Assembly: GCF_900129905.1 (NCBI RefSeq)
Contig: NZ_FQXG01000008.1
Location: forward strand, 12,152-76,151
DNA: 64,000 bases
Reading direction: 5' to 3'
Source of the DNA: Ferrimonas marina
GTDB lineage: Bacteria; Pseudomonadota; Gammaproteobacteria; Enterobacterales; Shewanellaceae
This document shows positions 8,951-16,148 of the stretch, one piece after another. Every line of letters starts with the position of its first letter. Within the stretch, counting starts at the first letter, position 1. The position numbers and the translations under genes were made by a program. The notes under the pieces were generated by a model. It was not told the origin of the DNA and ran no database searches. It worked only from the letters and a program-made list of their open reading frames with translations.

Positions 8951-10165
8951 ATGTTCTCTCAAGTACCGGTTCTGATCGGTCTTCGATATTGGCGCGCCCG
9001 CAAAGACACGCGATTTGTCTCCTTTATCACCCTGTTCTCCGTGTTGGGGATCACCATCGGGGTGGCAGCCCTGATCATCGTCAGTTCGGTGATGAACGGA
9101 CTGGAGGGGCGCCTCAAGGGACAGATCCTCGGGTCTGTGCCCCAGGTGGTGGTGGAAGCCGCAGAGGCGGACGCCGCCCAGGTGGCACAGCAGCTGTCTG
9201 TCTTGCCCCGGGTTAAGGCCCAGGTGCCTATCCTGGCCACCGAAGCGATGGTGATGCGCGGTCGCGAGATGGGCGGTGTGCAGTTACTGGGGATCGACCC
9301 TGTGGTCGAGGCGGACCACTCCACCATTGCCGACGCCATGATCCAGGGTGAGTATCGTGCTTTGCAAGGGGGCCAGTATGGCCTGTTGCTGGGGGCTCAA
9401 CTGGCGGCCCGGCTTGGCGTCTACACCGGCGACAGCGTCCGGGTAATTGCCGCCGAAGGGGCCCGCTATACCCCACTGGGCCGGGTGCCCAGCCAGCGTA
9501 ACTTTACCGTCCAGGGGATCTTCAGCCTGGGCTCCGAGGTGGACCAAAGCCTGGCCCTGATCCACATCGATGATGCCGAACGGCTGCTGCGCCAGAAGCC
9601 CGGTATCCGCCTGTACCTGGAGGATGCCTTCGATGCACCCCGGATCAGTGCTGCCCTGGCGCAATCCTGGCGTGACTGGGACCAGCCGCCGGGGATCAGC
9701 GACTGGCGTAGCCAGTATGGTCAGCTGTTTGCCGCAGTGAAGATGGAGAAGCGGATGATGTCGCTGCTGCTGGGGCTGATCATCGCCGTGGCAGCCTTCA
9801 ACATCGTTTCGGCACTGGTGATGATGGTGACCGATAAGACCGCCGACGTGGCCATCCTTAAGACCCAGGGGCTGGGTCGAACTAAGGTGATGGGGATCTT
9901 CGCCGTGCAGGGGATGAGCAGCTCGGTACTGGGCACGTTGTTGGGCCTGGCGTTAGGCCTGCTGCTGGCGCTCAATCTTCAGCCGGTGCTGGACCTGTTG
10001 GGGATCTGGCTGCTGCCGCCGGGTCAGCCGCTGCCGGTGATCATCGATTTTGAGCAGGTTGCCCTGGTGGTGTTCGGCGCCCTGGGTTTGAGTTTTCTGG
10101 CCACTTTGTATCCCGCCTGGCGGGCATCCCATGTCAATCCCGCGGAGGTTCTGCGTTATGAGTAA
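8951..10165 (+). CDS. lolC: Lipoprotein-releasing ABC transporter permease LolC
   Basis: Inner-membrane subunit of LolCDE, which extracts outer-membrane lipoproteins and hands them to LolA. The product is 404 residues with the LolC/E layout: one N-terminal membrane helix (about 20-50, [18 protein letters not shown]), a large periplasmic domain (about 55-265), and three C-terminal helices of the FtsX type. It ends with the [20 protein letters not shown] tail found in this family. The start ATG at 8951 has no good ribosome site, but it matches the family N terminus. Its stop overlaps the lolD start (ATGAGTAA), giving translational coupling. Confidence 0.95.
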   Translation: MFSQVPVLIGLRYWRARKDTRFVSFITLFSVLGITIGVAALIIVSSVMNGLEGRLKGQILGSVPQVVVEAAEADAAQVAQQLSVLPRVKAQVPILATEAMVMRGREMGGVQLLGIDPVVEADHSTIADAMIQGEYRALQGGQYGLLLGAQLAARLGVYTGDSVRVIAAEGARYTPLGRVPSQRNFTVQGIFSLGSEVDQSLALIHIDDAERLLRQKPGIRLYLEDAFDAPRISAALAQSWRDWDQPPGISDWRSQYGQLFAAVKMEKRMMSLLLGLIIAVAAFNIVSALVMMVTDKTADVAILKTQGLGRTKVMGIFAVQGMSSSVLGTLLGLALGLLLALNLQPVLDLLGIWLLPPGQPLPVIIDFEQVALVVFGALGLSFLATLYPAWRASHVNPAEVLRYE

Positions 10166-10847
10166 GCCGTTGTTACAGTGCCAGTCGTTGGGCAAAGCCT
10201 ACCGTGATGGTCGGCAGGAGACCCGGGTACTGTCGGGGCTGAACCTGGCGGTGATGCCGGGGGAGCTGGTGGCGATCGTGGGCAGTTCCGGCTCCGGCAA
10301 GAGCACCCTACTGCACCTGCTGGGCACCCTGGACTTCCCCACTGAGGGGGAGGTGCTGTTCCAGGGCCAGGCACTGTCCACCCTGTCAGAGCGGGAGCGC
10401 AATCGGCTGCGCAATGAGCAGCTGGGCTTTGTCTACCAGTTCCATCACCTGCTGCCGGAGTTCAGCGCCCTGGAGAACGTGGCGATGCCGCAGCTGATTG
10501 CCGGCAAGGGCAAGGGCGCCGCCCGGGAGCGGGCGGCGGCACTGCTGGAGCGGGTCGGTCTGGGTCATCGTCTGGAACACCGGCCCGGCGAGCTGTCCGG
10601 CGGTGAGCGCCAGCGGGTGGCCATCGCCCGGGCCCTGGCGAACCAGCCGGCACTGGTGCTGGCGGATGAGCCCACTGGTAACCTGGATGAACACACCGCC
10701 GAGGAGGTGTACCAGCTGCTGCGCGAGTTGGCGGCAGAGCAGGGCACCGCTTTCGTGGTGGTGACCCACGACCGGGCACTGGCGGCGCGACTGGATCGCC
10801 AGATGGAGATGCGTGCCGGCCACCTGGAGCAGGTGGGCCATGAGTAA
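10158..10847 (+). CDS. lolD: Lipoprotein-releasing ABC transporter ATPase LolD
   Basis: Cytoplasmic ATPase of LolCDE, 229 residues. Walker [11 protein letters not shown]-loop region [21 protein letters not shown], signature LSGGERQR, Walker [14 protein letters not shown] and switch His VVVTHD are all intact. I chose the ATG at 10158 rather than the upstream frame opening because it begins [11 protein letters not shown] like the family and overlaps the lolC stop by 8 bp. It overlaps lolE at its own end by 8 bp, again through ATGAGTAA, so all three genes are coupled. Confidence 0.97.
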   Translation: MSKPLLQCQSLGKAYRDGRQETRVLSGLNLAVMPGELVAIVGSSGSGKSTLLHLLGTLDFPTEGEVLFQGQALSTLSERERNRLRNEQLGFVYQFHHLLPEFSALENVAMPQLIAGKGKGAARERAAALLERVGLGHRLEHRPGELSGGERQRVAIARALANQPALVLADEPTGNLDEHTAEEVYQLLRELAAEQGTAFVVVTHDRALAARLDRQMEMRAGHLEQVGHE

Positions 10848-12078
10848 ACCCCTGGCGCTGCAGATCGGCTGGCGCTTTCTGCGCACCCGCACCAGCAACG
10901 GCTTTGTCTCCTTTATCTCGCTCTCCTCGGTGGTGGGGATCACCCTGGGGGTTGCGGTACTGATCCTGGTGCTGTCGGCGATGAACGGCTTCGAGCGGGA
11001 GCTGAGAGACCGTCTGTTGGCGGTGGTGCCCCACGGTGAGCTGGTGGCGATGGACGGCAACCTGGAGGGCTGGCCGGAGCTGGTGGCCGATGCCGCCTCA
11101 GAGCCTGGCGTTGAGGCCGCTGCTCCCTTTGTGTTGATCGAGGGCTTGCTGCAACGGGGCGACGTGATGAAGCCGGTTTCCCTGCGCGGGGTGCTGCCCC
11201 AATGGGAGCGTCAGGTTTCTGCGGCGGCCCAGTTTATGGACGAGGCTGCCTGGCAGAGCCTGGAGCAGGATGAGCCGGTGTTGGTGCTGGGCCAGGCCCT
11301 GGCCCAAAGCCTGTCGGTGTCGGTGGGTGACCGGGTCTCATTATTGATGCCGTCGGCGGGCGACAACCCCTTAAGCGCCCCCCGCAACGTGGTGTTTACC
11401 GTCAGCGGGCTGTTTGACCTGGGCGGCGAGATCGACCGTACCGCCGCCTTCACCAACATGGCCCGCGCCGCCGATATTGCTGGCCTGACTGCCGGAGCAA
11501 GCGGGGTGCGGATCAAGGTGACCGATCTGTTCGAGGCCCAGCAGCTGGTGCACAACATCGGCTACCGCCAGGCCCAGTACCTGCTGCTGTCCAATTGGAC
11601 CCGCACCCAGGGCCACCTCTACAGCGATATCCAGCTGGTGCGGATGCTGACCTACCTGGTGCTGGTGTTGGTGGTGGCGGTGGCCAGTTTCAACATTATC
11701 TGCTCGCTGGTGATGTCGGTCCGGGACAAGCAGGCGGAGATCGCTATTCTGCGCACCATGGGGATGAGCCGGGGCGGGATCCTGGCCAGCTTTATGGTTC
11801 AGGGGGCCGCCACCGGGGCCTTTGGCTGTCTGCTGGGGGCCATTATCGGCTCCTTACTGGCCTGGAAGCTGTCGGATCTGATGGCCTGGATTGAATCCGC
11901 CCTGGGCATCAACTTCCTTTCCGGCGATGTGTACTTCATCGACTTCCTGCCCTCCCAGCTGATTTGGCAGGATGTGGTGAGCGTCTCCCTGCTGGCCTTT
12001 GTAGTCACCCTGATCGCCACCTGGTACCCGGCCTGGCAGGCCAGCCGCCTGCACCCGGCCCAGGCGCTGCAGCGCTAA
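10840..12078 (+). CDS. lolE: Lipoprotein-releasing ABC transporter permease LolE
   Basis: Second membrane subunit of the LolCDE complex, 412 residues, with the same one-plus-three helix design as LolC and clear paralogy to it ([20 protein letters not shown] against the LolC N-terminal helix). It ends [20 protein letters not shown]. The start at 10840 overlaps the lolD stop. Nothing in it looks degraded. A hairpin (about 12090-12117, CCGCCAC/GTGGCGG) follows the stop but lacks a T-tract, so transcription may continue into the parvulin gene. Confidence 0.95.
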   Translation: MSKPLALQIGWRFLRTRTSNGFVSFISLSSVVGITLGVAVLILVLSAMNGFERELRDRLLAVVPHGELVAMDGNLEGWPELVADAASEPGVEAAAPFVLIEGLLQRGDVMKPVSLRGVLPQWERQVSAAAQFMDEAAWQSLEQDEPVLVLGQALAQSLSVSVGDRVSLLMPSAGDNPLSAPRNVVFTVSGLFDLGGEIDRTAAFTNMARAADIAGLTAGASGVRIKVTDLFEAQQLVHNIGYRQAQYLLLSNWTRTQGHLYSDIQLVRMLTYLVLVLVVAVASFNIICSLVMSVRDKQAEIAILRTMGMSRGGILASFMVQGAATGAFGCLLGAIIGSLLAWKLSDLMAWIESALGINFLSGDVYFIDFLPSQLIWQDVVSVSLLAFVVTLIATWYPAWQASRLHPAQALQR

Positions 12079-12159
12079 ACTTGCCCCAAGCCGCCACTGG
12101 GCAATGCCCCGGTGGCGGTGATACACTGCGCCGCCCTCAATTTCCTGTCGGAGAGTCCC

Positions 12160-12441
12160 ATGGCCCGCACTGTCGCCGCCCTGCATATCCTGGTCAAACA
12201 CGAAGCCAAGGCCCAGGAGCTGCTCAAGCAGCTCGACAAAGGCGCCAACTTTCAAACCCTGGCAAAGAAGCACTCCACCTGTCCCTCGGGCAAAAAAGGT
12301 GGCAGCCTGGGCGAGTTTCGCAAGGGCGACATGGTCGGTCCGTTCGACAAGGCGGTGTTCACCGGCCCCATCCTCAAGCCCATCGGCCCGGTGAAGACCA
12401 AGTTTGGTTACCACCTGATCAAGGTGTTGTACCGCACCTGA
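12160..12441 (+). CDS. ppiC: Peptidyl-prolyl cis-trans isomerase, single-domain parvulin (PpiC type)
   Basis: The 93-residue cytoplasmic parvulin begins [18 protein letters not shown] and contains the family core [19 protein letters not shown], then the closing FGYHLIKV strand. No signal peptide is present, as for E. coli PpiC. The chosen ATG (12160) follows GGAGAG; the open frame continues 16 codons upstream without support. A TACACT element (12122-12127) just upstream could be its -10 box, suggesting an independent promoter behind lolE. Confidence 0.94.
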   Translation: MARTVAALHILVKHEAKAQELLKQLDKGANFQTLAKKHSTCPSGKKGGSLGEFRKGDMVGPFDKAVFTGPILKPIGPVKTKFGYHLIKVLYRT

Positions 12442-12460
12442 GGCGATGAGGCACAGCGCG

Positions 12461-13042
12461 ATGACCGAATACGAAAAGATGATCTCCGGCCTGCCCTTTG
12501 ACGGTGGCGATGAGAGCATCACCACCTTACGCGACCGCGCTTTCTCTTTGCAGCACCAGATCGCGCACTGCGCCAGCTTTGACGCAACCCAACCGCTGTT
12601 TCGTGCCCTGCTGGGGGCGGTGGGGGAGGGGAGCTTAATCCGGACACCGTTTTCCTGTGAGTTTGGCCAGACCATCAGCATCGGCCGTAACACCTTCCTC
12701 AACACCGGTGTGGTGATGCTCGATGGCGCGCCCATCAGCCTGGGGGACAACGTGATGGTGGGGCCCAGCGTCCAGTTTTACAGCGCCTCCCATTCGCTCA
12801 ATCACCTTGAGCGACGCCAGTGGCAGACAATCTGCCAACCTATCCGGGTGGAGAACGATGCCTGGATTGGCGGCAACGCGGTGATCAACCAGGGGGTAAC
12901 CATCGGTGCCCGCGCCATCGTAGCGGCCAACTCGGTGGTCAATCGGGATGTGCCAGCGGATTGCCTGGTGGGTGGTGCCCCGGCCCGGGTGCTAAAGCGC
13001 CTGGATGGCACCGAATCCGTGGACGGACACGAGCGGGGCTGA
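12461..13042 (+). CDS. Sugar O-acetyltransferase, maltose/galactoside acetyltransferase (LacA/Maa) family
   Basis: The 193-residue protein has the N-terminal Mac cap (MTEYEKMISGLPFD) followed by a left-handed beta helix of hexapeptide repeats (about 60-180). Typical pieces are ISIGRNTFLNTGVVMLDGA, VMVGPSVQFYSASH with the catalytic His, and AWIGGNAVINQGVTIG. It ends with the usual VVNRDVPADCLVGGAPARVLK. It would transfer acetyl from acetyl-CoA to a sugar hydroxyl in the cytoplasm. I preferred the ATG at 12461, with GAGG 9 bases upstream, over 12446. It begins 19 bp after ppiC. Confidence 0.9.
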   Translation: MTEYEKMISGLPFDGGDESITTLRDRAFSLQHQIAHCASFDATQPLFRALLGAVGEGSLIRTPFSCEFGQTISIGRNTFLNTGVVMLDGAPISLGDNVMVGPSVQFYSASHSLNHLERRQWQTICQPIRVENDAWIGGNAVINQGVTIGARAIVAANSVVNRDVPADCLVGGAPARVLKRLDGTESVDGHERG

Positions 13043-13559
13043 ACCGCATCGGCACTTATTGTCTCGTGATGTGTGCTTAACCCGGTTATATCGACTCCAG
13101 CCCAAGGGGCTGGCTCCCCCAATCCAATCGCTTCGCACAGAATCCGCATTGACTGCGCCCATGCGTCACTTCGAATTTTTCATTCTCAGCGGGCCAGGCC
13201 ACCCACCGCTTCGACCAGGCTATCCGTTGTGCTGGCTTTACCGCTGAGCCGGGTTCCGTATTAGGCCTGGACGCTCGTAAAGTCACGGCAAGCGGGCATT
13301 TAAGCCCTTTTCATCGAGTCTCGCCTGGACTGCCCGTTACACCGAAGCGCTGCAGCCCGGTCGTACCGGCGTTGCTCGGGTTAACGCTGACTGCTTTGAT
13401 GTCGTTTCTGCAATGGGGTCTGATCTGCGCCGATTTTTATCGGGAGACCGGTCGGCACCGCTCTCTTTCGTCCGCTTCTTGTACCGCCGCGCTGCCTGCG
13501 CCCATCCGGGGTTGCTGGCAGCGTAGCGGTGCCCGGGGCGTTGTAGATTTGGAGCGATG
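13043..13559. other. Long intergenic region, no supported gene
   Basis: About 517 bp with short open frames only. None has a ribosome site or a recognisable protein. A weak hairpin with a short T-run (GGGC/GCCC then TTTT, about 13290-13305) could end a short RNA, but nothing supports that. Base composition is lower in GC around 13150-13320 than in the flanking genes. A small RNA or a long leader for the next gene is possible but unproven. Confidence 0.5.
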
Positions 13560-14042
13560 ATGTTGAAGCGAGCGGCCCTGTCCCCCTTGTCCCTGTTGAC
13601 GGCCACCCTGGCCCTGGTTTCGGCGGTGGAGTTGATGCCACCGAGTTTGGTCGCACCCTGGCTGCTGGTGTTGCTGGCCTTAACGGTGCAGCTCGGGCAT
13701 GGCGCAACGGGCAAGCGACAGGTTTGGCGCAGTGTGGTTGGATGCTTGCGGTCATTGGACTTGGCCCGGGTCGGCAGCGGCCTGCTTGGCGTGGCTGGGC
13801 TCTGTCTACTGGTTTGGGTGTCACCCACATTGGTGGGGCTCAGCTCGGTCCTGCTGGTGGTTCTGATGCTAACCACCACCTTGCTGCTGGTGGTGGCGGC
13901 TTGCCGCTGGGTGCAGGTGAAAAGCCGTGATTACTTCTCGTCGGTGCCACTGAGCGGCCGGGCCAAGGCAACCAACCAGTGGCAGCAGCAAGGCTATCCC
14001 GCCCTGCTGATGTTGGTGTGTGGACTGCTGTTGCTGAGCTGA
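13560..14042 (+). CDS. Hypothetical four-helix membrane protein
   Basis: The 160-residue product is very hydrophobic, with predicted membrane segments at about 8-24, 32-48, 75-92 and 93-113, plus a last one at the C terminus (YPALLMLVCGLLLLS). A basic loop GKRQVWRSVVG and the linker CRWVQVKSRDYFSS lie on the cytoplasmic side if the N terminus is inside. Two tandem ATGs (13557, 13560) follow GGAG; the second has the better spacing. I recognise no family. It opens a run of small uncharacterised genes up to 16.1 kb. Confidence 0.6.
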   Translation: MLKRAALSPLSLLTATLALVSAVELMPPSLVAPWLLVLLALTVQLGHGATGKRQVWRSVVGCLRSLDLARVGSGLLGVAGLCLLVWVSPTLVGLSSVLLVVLMLTTTLLLVVAACRWVQVKSRDYFSSVPLSGRAKATNQWQQQGYPALLMLVCGLLLLS

Positions 14043-14197
14043 GCAGTACGGTATGAAGCGGTGGGAGCGCCACAACCCCCAATGGGGGCGGCCTCAGCCC
14101 GGCAAGGTCTTTGGTTAAAAATTGACCGGGATCAGTGAGCTTATCCTTACCTTGCCGCACCATGGGCTAGCTGGTCTGACTACTTGTGGAGGTTACA

Positions 14198-14344
14198 ATG
14201 AAACGTCAGAGTCCACCCCCGGTTTGCCCCATGGCTGCACTGCGCGGTTGCCCTCGCTGTCCTATCTACAAGGTTTGCCTGCCTAAGTACGTTATCGGCG
14301 ATACCCCACTGCCTAAGGGCGGCAGTCGCCCCAAGGGCCGCTAA
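14198..14344 (+). CDS. Small Cys-rich protein, 48 residues, unknown
   Basis: A short open frame with a strong GGAGG ribosome site (14188-14192) five bases before its ATG. The product is 48 residues, basic and Pro-rich, with four Cys at positions 10, 18, 21 and 27 in a C-x7-C-x2-C-x5-C arrangement (GCPRCPIYKVC core). It ends in a Gly/Lys/Arg tail (PKGGSRPKGR). The spacing could suit a small zinc or metal site, which is inference only. It has no signal peptide or membrane segment. It stands alone between two membrane-protein genes. The ribosome site and codon use make it a better candidate than the other short frames nearby. Confidence 0.5.
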   Translation: MKRQSPPPVCPMAALRGCPRCPIYKVCLPKYVIGDTPLPKGGSRPKGR

Positions 14345-14673
14345 CGCCATTTAACGCGACGTAACGCAACTCACCTCAACGAGGGCATCGATTCCGGGCT
14401 GACCTCTGGTCCGCCTGGGACTGGTTGTGCCTGGCTCTCCTCTTTTCCCCCTCTTCTCTCGATCACGACTGGTGCGAACGCTTAAAGCTCAGGTCGCGGC
14501 TGGTGCCAATGGGGGAGGGGATCACTTCGTGTCGTTAACTGACCTAGTTCTCAGCCTGCTATCCCGTCACCATGATGGTCAGATTCCCCCCAATCTTCAC
14601 AATGCCAGCGAGGGCATGCTGGTGTCACTACAGGGACGACGACTCCACCCCTTCGAACCCTGAGGAAGTGACC
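14345..14673. other. Intergenic region, no supported gene
   Basis: About 329 bp between the Cys-rich ORF and the 75-residue membrane protein. One open frame (14427-14663) starts with GTG but has no ribosome site and no protein-like composition. No hairpin with a T-tract was seen. A promoter for the next gene is expected here, but I could not pick one. Confidence 0.5.
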
Positions 14674-14901
14674 GTGACGGAGATTTCGATTTACCTGGCC
14701 CTGGTAGCCTGTTGTGCCCTGTTTGCCTTTATCCGCGGCAAGGATCCCATTGCTGCAGCATTGATGGGTATCACCCTGACCCCGGCGATGGGTCTGGTGT
14801 ACGTATTGCTGCCAGGCACCCGTGATGGCGCGCTGGATGGCAGCGATGCCAGCGGCGAAGAGGCGGCGCAACCCTTCTCTGCGCTGGCCAATCCGGCTTA
14901 A
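14674..14901 (+). CDS. Hypothetical small membrane protein, 75 residues
   Basis: A GTG-start protein (VTEISIYLALVACCALFAF) with AGGA eight bases upstream of 14674. It has two predicted membrane helices, about residues 5-20 and 25-50 (AAALMGITLTPAMGLVYVLL), then an acidic soluble tail (DGALDGSDASGEEAAQ). The open frame extends upstream of the GTG, but that part is Ser/Pro/Asp-rich and lacks a site. No family recognised. It ends 36 bp before a strong terminator, so it is the last gene of its transcript. Confidence 0.6.
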   Translation: MTEISIYLALVACCALFAFIRGKDPIAAALMGITLTPAMGLVYVLLPGTRDGALDGSDASGEEAAQPFSALANPA

Positions 14902-14937
14902 CAAGCATTGCCCCTGCTCCGGCGTAAGCCGACCTGT

Positions 14938-14973
14938 AAAAGCCCAGCCTGGTCGTCAGTGCTGGGCTTTTTT
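14938..14973. terminator. Bidirectional intrinsic terminator at convergent genes
   Basis: Stem AAAAGCCCAGC/GCTGGGCTTTT with a 12-base loop and TTTTTT on the plus side. The stop codon of the oppositely oriented membrane-protein gene (14956-14958 on the minus strand) lies inside the loop, so that gene's coding end and the terminator overlap. Confidence 0.88.
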
Positions 14974-15534
14974 GCTCTCTATCACCGGTTTACTGCGAGC
15001 CCAGGGGCCATAGAGCAACAGCAAAACCAGCCACAGTGCCGCCGATTGCCACCCCAGTGCTTCCAGCAGGGCCAGGGCCAGAATGGTCAGGTGCAGCAGC
15101 ACCACATTGCGATAGGGGCGGGCCATCACCTTGTTCAGCGGCACGCCCTCGGGCCAGCAGCCAAGTTTGTCCCATTGGCTGAGCGCGGTGGCCAGCACCA
15201 TGGGCCAGTAGTTTTGCAAGGCGCTGGTGAACAGGGCGGGAAACCGGTCAGTGTCGGCGCCACTGCCCTGGGACAGAGGCAGAAAGTCCGACAGCACCAT
15301 GGCGTGGACGAAGTGAAAGAAGCTGAAGTGAAACAGGAAGAACAACCCCTGGCCGAGGCGACGCCGCAGTGGCCAGGGGGCGCGGCCGAGCATCAACAGG
15401 ATATCGACCCAGCCCAAAAGCAGGGAGCTAAGCCAGAGGCTCCAGATCAGGTCCCGGGCTTGCCACTCCAACAGCAAAGCCGCGGCCAGGGTGAGCAACA
15501 GGCCCACCCAGGGCAGAGCAGGGTGTGTCGACAT
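14956..15534 (-). CDS. Membrane protein, DUF6498-like
   Basis: The 192-residue protein has about five to six hydrophobic segments: 8-22, 29-48, 62-85 (LFFLFHFSFFHFVHAMVL), 105-120 and 143-175. The aromatic and His-rich third helix resembles the DUF6498 family, which is the only hint of identity. That assignment is from memory of the motif and not secure. No catalytic motif is visible. The gene reads toward a shared terminator, and its stop codon sits in the hairpin loop. It is 56 bp downstream of the DUF2062 gene on the same strand, separated by a palindrome. Confidence 0.6.
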   Translation of the reverse strand: MSTHPALPWVGLLLTLAAALLLEWQARDLIWSLWLSSLLLGWVDILLMLGRAPWPLRRRLGQGLFFLFHFSFFHFVHAMVLSDFLPLSQGSGADTDRFPALFTSALQNYWPMVLATALSQWDKLGCWPEGVPLNKVMARPYRNVVLLHLTILALALLEALGWQSAALWLVLLLLYGPWARSKPVIESKKAQH

Positions 15535-15559
15535 GGTGCCCCAAGGGCAGTGAGAAAGG

Positions 15560-15578
15560 CCTTAAGCCTAGGCTAAGG
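15560..15578. repeat. Near-perfect palindrome between the DUF2062 and DUF6498-like genes
   Basis: CCTTAAGCCTAGGCTAAGG is an inverted repeat centred on CCTAGG with one extra A in the left arm. It lies in the 56-bp gap between two minus-strand membrane-protein genes and has no T-tract. It could be an operator or an RNA hairpin; neither is shown. Confidence 0.35.
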
Positions 15579-15590
15579 GGGGAATGCTTG

Positions 15591-16118
15591 TCAGGAGTAG
15601 CGCTGTTGTCGGTCTTCACGACGCTTCTTCCAACTGAACAGGATGGAGTAGCGCCACAGGCTGTTGATCACCAAGTAGGTGCCCAACGAGCAGATCAGTC
15701 CCAGCAGGGCACAGCCGAGCAGGAAGGGGGGGCCATAGTCATGCAGGCTGTCCGCGAGCCAGCCCCAGCTCAACTCGAAGTGAAAGCCGGTGCGCTCCCA
15801 GTTCATCACCCAGGTACCCATCAGGTAGGCGGCGTAGAACATTACCGGCATGGTAATGGGATTGGAGATCCACACGGTGGCGATGGCCAGGGGCATATTG
15901 ACCCCGGCGATGATGGCCAGGATGGCCGCCAGGATCATCTGGAACGGGATAGGCATCCAGGCGGAGAACACACCAAGGGCCAGTGCTCCACTGGCAGAGC
16001 GCCGGTTGAGGTGCCAGATGTTGGCCCGCTGCATCCAGGGGCCCAGCATCTTTAGGTATTTGTTCTGACGGATCAGTTCGGGATCCGGCATGAAGCGTCT
16101 TAGTGTTCTTTTTGGCAT
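15591..16118 (-). CDS. DUF2062 domain inner-membrane protein
   Basis: The 175-residue protein begins MPKRTLRRFMPDPELIRQNK and has three membrane helices (about 45-75, 80-105 and 130-155). The conserved core GVFSAWMPIPFQMILAAILA and NMPLAIATVWISNPITMP is characteristic of DUF2062, a family found beside many envelope genes but without known function. It diverges from comEC with only 30 bp between the two start codons, so the promoters must overlap or lie inside the opposite coding region. Confidence 0.85.
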   Translation of the reverse strand: MPKRTLRRFMPDPELIRQNKYLKMLGPWMQRANIWHLNRRSASGALALGVFSAWMPIPFQMILAAILAIIAGVNMPLAIATVWISNPITMPVMFYAAYLMGTWVMNWERTGFHFELSWGWLADSLHDYGPPFLLGCALLGLICSLGTYLVINSLWRYSILFSWKKRREDRQQRYS

Positions 16119-16148
16119 GGGGTGCCAATGTTACCTAAATAACTAAGG

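Noticed and set aside
12090-12118. Terminator after lolE
   Set aside because: The hairpin is strong but is followed by TGATACAC with no T-tract.
13372-13560. 62-codon open frame ending at the membrane-protein start
   Set aside because: No ribosome site, no protein-like features, and Arg/Ser-rich composition; only the stop/start overlap is suggestive.
14427-14663. 78-codon open frame with a GTG start before the 75-residue membrane protein
   Set aside because: No ribosome site and no recognisable features.
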